A stretch of DNA of 9,800 nucleotides, from the NCBI GenBank assembly GCA_937926515.1, contig CALAZZ010000267.1, positions 1 to 9,800 on the forward strand. The letters are read 5' to 3'. Below are positions 8,989 through 9,800 of this stretch, piece by piece. The position numbers were made by a program, and so were the translations under genes. This DNA is from an uncultured Bacteroidales bacterium. Its GTDB lineage: Bacteria > Bacteroidota > Bacteroidia > Bacteroidales > F082. The notes under the pieces were generated by a model. It saw only the letters and a program-made list of their open reading frames with translations. It searched no databases and had not been told where the DNA came from. Positions within the stretch are counted from its first letter, which is position 1. Each line of letters begins with the position of its first letter.

Positions 8989-9800
8989 ATGAAACGAGTA
9001 CTTACAACAGCCTCACTAATACTTATAACCCTGTTCAGTTCTAGCCAGAGTTGGAATCCATTTGTCAGCCAGGGTATAGTTAGCCCGGCACCGTTGTTAC
9101 CATGGGAATTCCATGGCACCGGAACGCTTTCATTCAATATAGGTAACACTGGATCGGATGCCCTTCCCCTGGTTCCAAACCAGGAGATGACTCTGGTAAT
9201 CTCCCTATCCAATGGCGTGCCTGATGCTGATGATCCCCTTGACGCACTGGGAGGTTCATGGCTTGATTATTTTGACTGGAACTACATTTCTGGCAGCAAC
9301 AGCTACTTTGCCACTCAAAACCAGGTAATCCCGGGTTCAAGTGTAGGAACGCTCACCATCGCCTATAGTGTAAACAGGAACACACAAGCCAGCAACCCTT
9401 CCAATGGGTTCAATGTGAACATACAGCCTCCACCTTACACAATTGGTATTAATGCCACCGATGATGATGCGGTAAGCTCCTACACCTACGTGAGAGCCAG
9501 GGATTACGGAGATGCTCCCATATCCTATGGTGAAGTGTATCATGAGATCAACCTCTTCAGGGATCCCACCAATAGCTTCTACTTGAATTATGCCTATATG
9601 GGCGACACCGTTACCCCAGAACCTGCTTACCAGGCACACCCCGAGGCAAACGCCGATTTTGGTGATGACGGCGTGGCATGGCCACAGCTTATTGCAGGGC
9701 AAGCGGTTACTATACCAGTATTGGTTAATATTGTGGATGGTGACGTCACATTTGGCACCCATCGTTTAAATGCCTGGATCGACTGGAATGGCGATGGTGA
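8989..9800 (+). CDS. Secreted GEVED-type protein, 3'-partial
   Basis: An ATG at 8989 opens a frame of 270 codons with no stop before the window ends. The start is supported by a good signal peptide: basic 'MKR', a hydrophobic stretch 'VLTTASLILITLF', then 'SSSQS' as a probable cleavage region near residue 20. Residues about 22-150 form a beta-rich region ('GTLSFNIGNTGSDALPLVPNQ', 'MTLVISLSNG', 'GFNVNIQPPPYTIG'). 'RDYGDAP' lies at residues 171-177, followed by 'MGDTV.PEP' and 'DFGDDGVAWP'. 'WIDWNGDG' at 263-270 is the opening of a GEVED-type domain cut by the window edge. The 'DYGDAP ... DDGV ... W(I)DWNGDG' order is typical of secreted Bacteroidota proteins with GEVED or DUF11 domains. It probably shares a transcript with the giant gene and may act with it at the surface. 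The function is unproven. Confidence 0.85.
   Translation, partial: MKRVLTTASLILITLFSSSQSWNPFVSQGIVSPAPLLPWEFHGTGTLSFNIGNTGSDALPLVPNQEMTLVISLSNGVPDADDPLDALGGSWLDYFDWNYISGSNSYFATQNQVIPGSSVGTLTIAYSVNRNTQASNPSNGFNVNIQPPPYTIGINATDDDAVSSYTYVRARDYGDAPISYGEVYHEINLFRDPTNSFYLNYAYMGDTVTPEPAYQAHPEANADFGDDGVAWPQLIAGQAVTIPVLVNIVDGDVTFGTHRLNAWIDWNGDG

Noticed and set aside
9098..9116. Near-palindrome around 'ccatgggaattccatgg' as a possible regulatory hairpin
   Set aside because: It is imperfect and sits within the second gene's codons (PWEFHG) with no promoter or stop context. It is most likely chance.
8880..9762. Three minus-strand open frames opposite the second gene
   Set aside because: The plus strand encodes a signal peptide, 'RDYGDAP' and 'WIDWNGDG' in a single open frame across the same bases, so the minus-strand frames are shadows.

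Overview
The window is almost filled by one giant, repeat-built, plus-strand gene for a secreted surface protein. It is open at the left edge and runs to a TAA at 8961-8963. A second plus-strand secreted-protein gene starts 25 bases later and runs off the right edge. The domain content (SprB-type repeats, SBBP-like propeller blades carrying the 'DFDP' motif, DUF11/DUF7507-type repeats, a GEVED-type motif), the A-rich start region without a clear Shine-Dalgarno and the moderate GC all point to Bacteroidota, probably an environmental Flavobacteriia/Saprospiria-like lineage. That assignment is inference from family content, not from a marker gene. I see no RNA genes, mobile elements, CRISPR, tRNA or enzymes.

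Layout of the giant gene: the first 47 bases are the end of an earlier repeat (NN..DE.D pattern). A super-module of about 1242 residues then occurs twice in tandem, at 48-3773 and 3774-7505. Each copy has the same order: two DUF11 repeats, a seven-bladed beta-propeller with blades of about 65-72 residues, a pair of SprB-type PKD-like repeats, and a run of DUF7507-type 'K.ADP..Y...G' repeats. Copy 1 has three of the last type; copy 2 is followed by an extra one (7506-7820). A tail closes the protein: an Ig/cadherin-like domain (7821-8159), a last DUF11 repeat (8160-8528) and a C-terminal domain of 144 residues ending in DYFID (8529-8963). I do not see a standard type IX secretion C-terminal sorting domain.

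The two copies are unequally diverged. The propellers differ strongly, while the DUF7507-type repeats are nearly identical at the DNA level (101 of 103 bases at 3337-3439 versus 7063-7165). This suggests recombination or gene conversion, or different selection along the protein. Local GC also swings from about 60% to about 30% between sampled stretches of the same reading frame.

The second gene (8989 onward) encodes a signal peptide, a beta-rich N-terminal region, a 'DYGDAP' motif and the beginning of a GEVED-type motif (WIDWNGDG) at the window edge. The short spacing and shared strand suggest co-transcription. The likely joint role is at the cell surface (adhesion, matrix or stalk-like display), but nothing in the sequence fixes a ligand. 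The main thing worth attention is the duplicated twin-propeller super-module architecture and its mosaic divergence; it is not a recognised defence or metabolic system.
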